Below, in pieces: positions 63,260 to 64,000 of a stretch of DNA of 64,000 bases. The translations under genes and the position numbers were made by a program. This DNA comes from an uncultured Siphonobacter sp. (GTDB lineage Bacteria > Bacteroidota > Bacteroidia > Cytophagales > Spirosomataceae). Location of the stretch: assembly GCA_913775095.1 (NCBI GenBank), contig CAJYIW010000027.1:62001-126000 (forward strand). Reading direction: 5' to 3'. Position 1 is the stretch's first letter. The number at the start of each line of letters is the position of its first letter. Under the pieces are notes generated by a model. That model searched no databases. It was given only the letters and a program-made list of their open reading frames with translations, and was not told the origin of the DNA.

Positions 63260-64000
63260 ATGAAATTTACACCACTTGATATTCGCAAGCAATCGTTTGA
63301 ACGCGTGTTTCGGGGCTATGATAAAGATGCCGTCGATGCCTTTCTGTCTTCTGTTTCACAGGAATGGGAACGCCTGCTGGACGAAAATCGACTTCTTCAT
63401 GAACGCATTGAGCGTACGGAGAATGACTTCAGCAAACTGAAAGCTCTCGAAAATACACTTTATAAAACGCTTCAGACGGCTCAGACGACCAGTCAGGAAA
63501 TGGCGGTAAAAGCTCAGGAAGAGTCTAATAAACGAGTGGTGGAAGCCAATCAGCAGGCCGAAGATTCCCTGGCCAAAGCTCGTAAAGACGCCAATATGCT
63601 GTTAATGAACGCGGAAAATAAGGCCCGCTACATCATTGAGGAAGCGGAAAATGAGTTAAAAGGCCTCGAACGGGACATCAAGGCCATGGAGAAATCCAAA
63701 GAGACCCTCATTGCTCAGCTGAAAGGATATGCCACTGAAACCCTGGAGCGTCTGCAACGATTTGAAGAAAAATCACAACCGATTCCGTTCGAGCAGAAAG
63801 CCGCGGAACTTCAGGAAGTATTAGCCAGCATTCCGAAAACGGAAGCTCTGGTCGAAAGCCCGCAGGAGGCAGAACCTGAGCCGCCGGTTGAAATTCAGGA
63901 AGAAGTACTTCCGGAAACGCCCGCAGCGGAAGTAGTAGTGGCTGAACAGGCTCCGGCCGAAGAACCCGAACAGCCAGAAAAAACGGAACCTGTCACTAAA
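63260..64000 (+). CDS. DivIVA domain-containing protein, cut by the window end
   Basis: At least 247 residues, open at the right edge. The N-terminal DivIVA domain is clear: MKFTPLDIRKQSFERVFRGYDKDAVDAFL. It is followed by a long coiled coil (about 35-185; NKARYIIEEAENELKGLERDIKAM and others), then an acidic, Pro/Glu-rich tail. DivIVA proteins bind curved membranes and organise division or polar growth in Gram-positive bacteria; a role in Bacteroidota is not settled. There is no membrane segment in the visible part. Confidence 0.88.
   Translation, partial: MKFTPLDIRKQSFERVFRGYDKDAVDAFLSSVSQEWERLLDENRLLHERIERTENDFSKLKALENTLYKTLQTAQTTSQEMAVKAQEESNKRVVEANQQAEDSLAKARKDANMLLMNAENKARYIIEEAENELKGLERDIKAMEKSKETLIAQLKGYATETLERLQRFEEKSQPIPFEQKAAELQEVLASIPKTEALVESPQEAEPEPPVEIQEEVLPETPAAEVVVAEQAPAEEPEQPEKTEPVTK

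Noticed and set aside
1-64000. tRNA, rRNA or known riboswitch
   Set aside because: The gaps were scanned by eye for T-loop motifs (GGTTCGA), CCA ends and common riboswitch cores. None was convincing. A covariance search would be decisive.

Overview
The window looks like chromosomal DNA from an aerobic Bacteroidota of the Cytophagales (Spirosomataceae/Cytophagaceae-like; the genus is not resolved). The grounds are a SusC/SusD pair, a secreted protease with a type IX secretion tail, TAnnTTTG-type promoter boxes, no clear Shine-Dalgarno sequences, DUF983 and DUF5690-type proteins, and intergenic repeats of kinds common in this group. No rRNA, tRNA, CRISPR array, transposase or phage gene was recognised.

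Layout. 0.4-2.4 kb: an Lrp/AsnC regulator and an orphan TolC-type channel. 2.7-11.6 kb: a secreted GH3/beta-lactamase-fold fusion, a HAD phosphatase and a SusC-SusD uptake pair. A 23-bp tandem array lies upstream of susC. 12-16.7 kb: a polysaccharide deacetylase converges on a three-gene operon of two paralogous polytopic glycosyltransferase-like proteins and an acyltransferase. 17-22.9 kb: a complete RND efflux operon. 23.5-28.8 kb: an exported superoxide dismutase, small membrane proteins, an AraC regulator, a 2-oxoglutarate/Fe(II)-type oxygenase and an Asp/Glu racemase-like gene set among copies of a ~133-bp repeat.

29.2-35 kb is the most coherent metabolic locus: LacI regulator, fructokinase, FucP-type symporter, LamB/ScrY-like porin and ketose 3-epimerase-like enzyme, with two matching LacI-type palindromes. 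It probably imports a ketose or a fructose-containing sugar. 35-39.5 kb: mnmA, a PspC/LiaF-like envelope-stress cluster and an SDR. 39.6-42.6 kb is AT-rich and looks decayed: an interrupted reading frame, a PhnZ-like HD protein lacking the second-metal histidines, an XRE-cupin regulator and an eroded DUF5690-like membrane gene. It may be the remnant of a phosphonate locus. 42.9-57 kb: a LolC/E-type permease, a NamZ-type muramidase, guaA, a lipoprotein overlapping a subtilisin, an S9 peptidase, cyclophilin, two small proteins, and an AraC-acyltransferase pair. 57-60.2 kb: rfbA, rfbB and galE for nucleotide-sugar synthesis. 60.4-64 kb: a SirB1-type protein, a phosphopantetheinyl transferase, a WD40 protein and a DivIVA-domain protein cut by the window end.

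Across the window many gene gaps carry strong terminators or long inverted repeats whose sequence differs from gap to gap. No large intact novel system stands out. The best leads are the HD protein with a reduced metal site and its decayed surroundings, the ketose locus with a LamB-type porin, the racemase-like protein lacking its first catalytic residue, and the structured repeat families.
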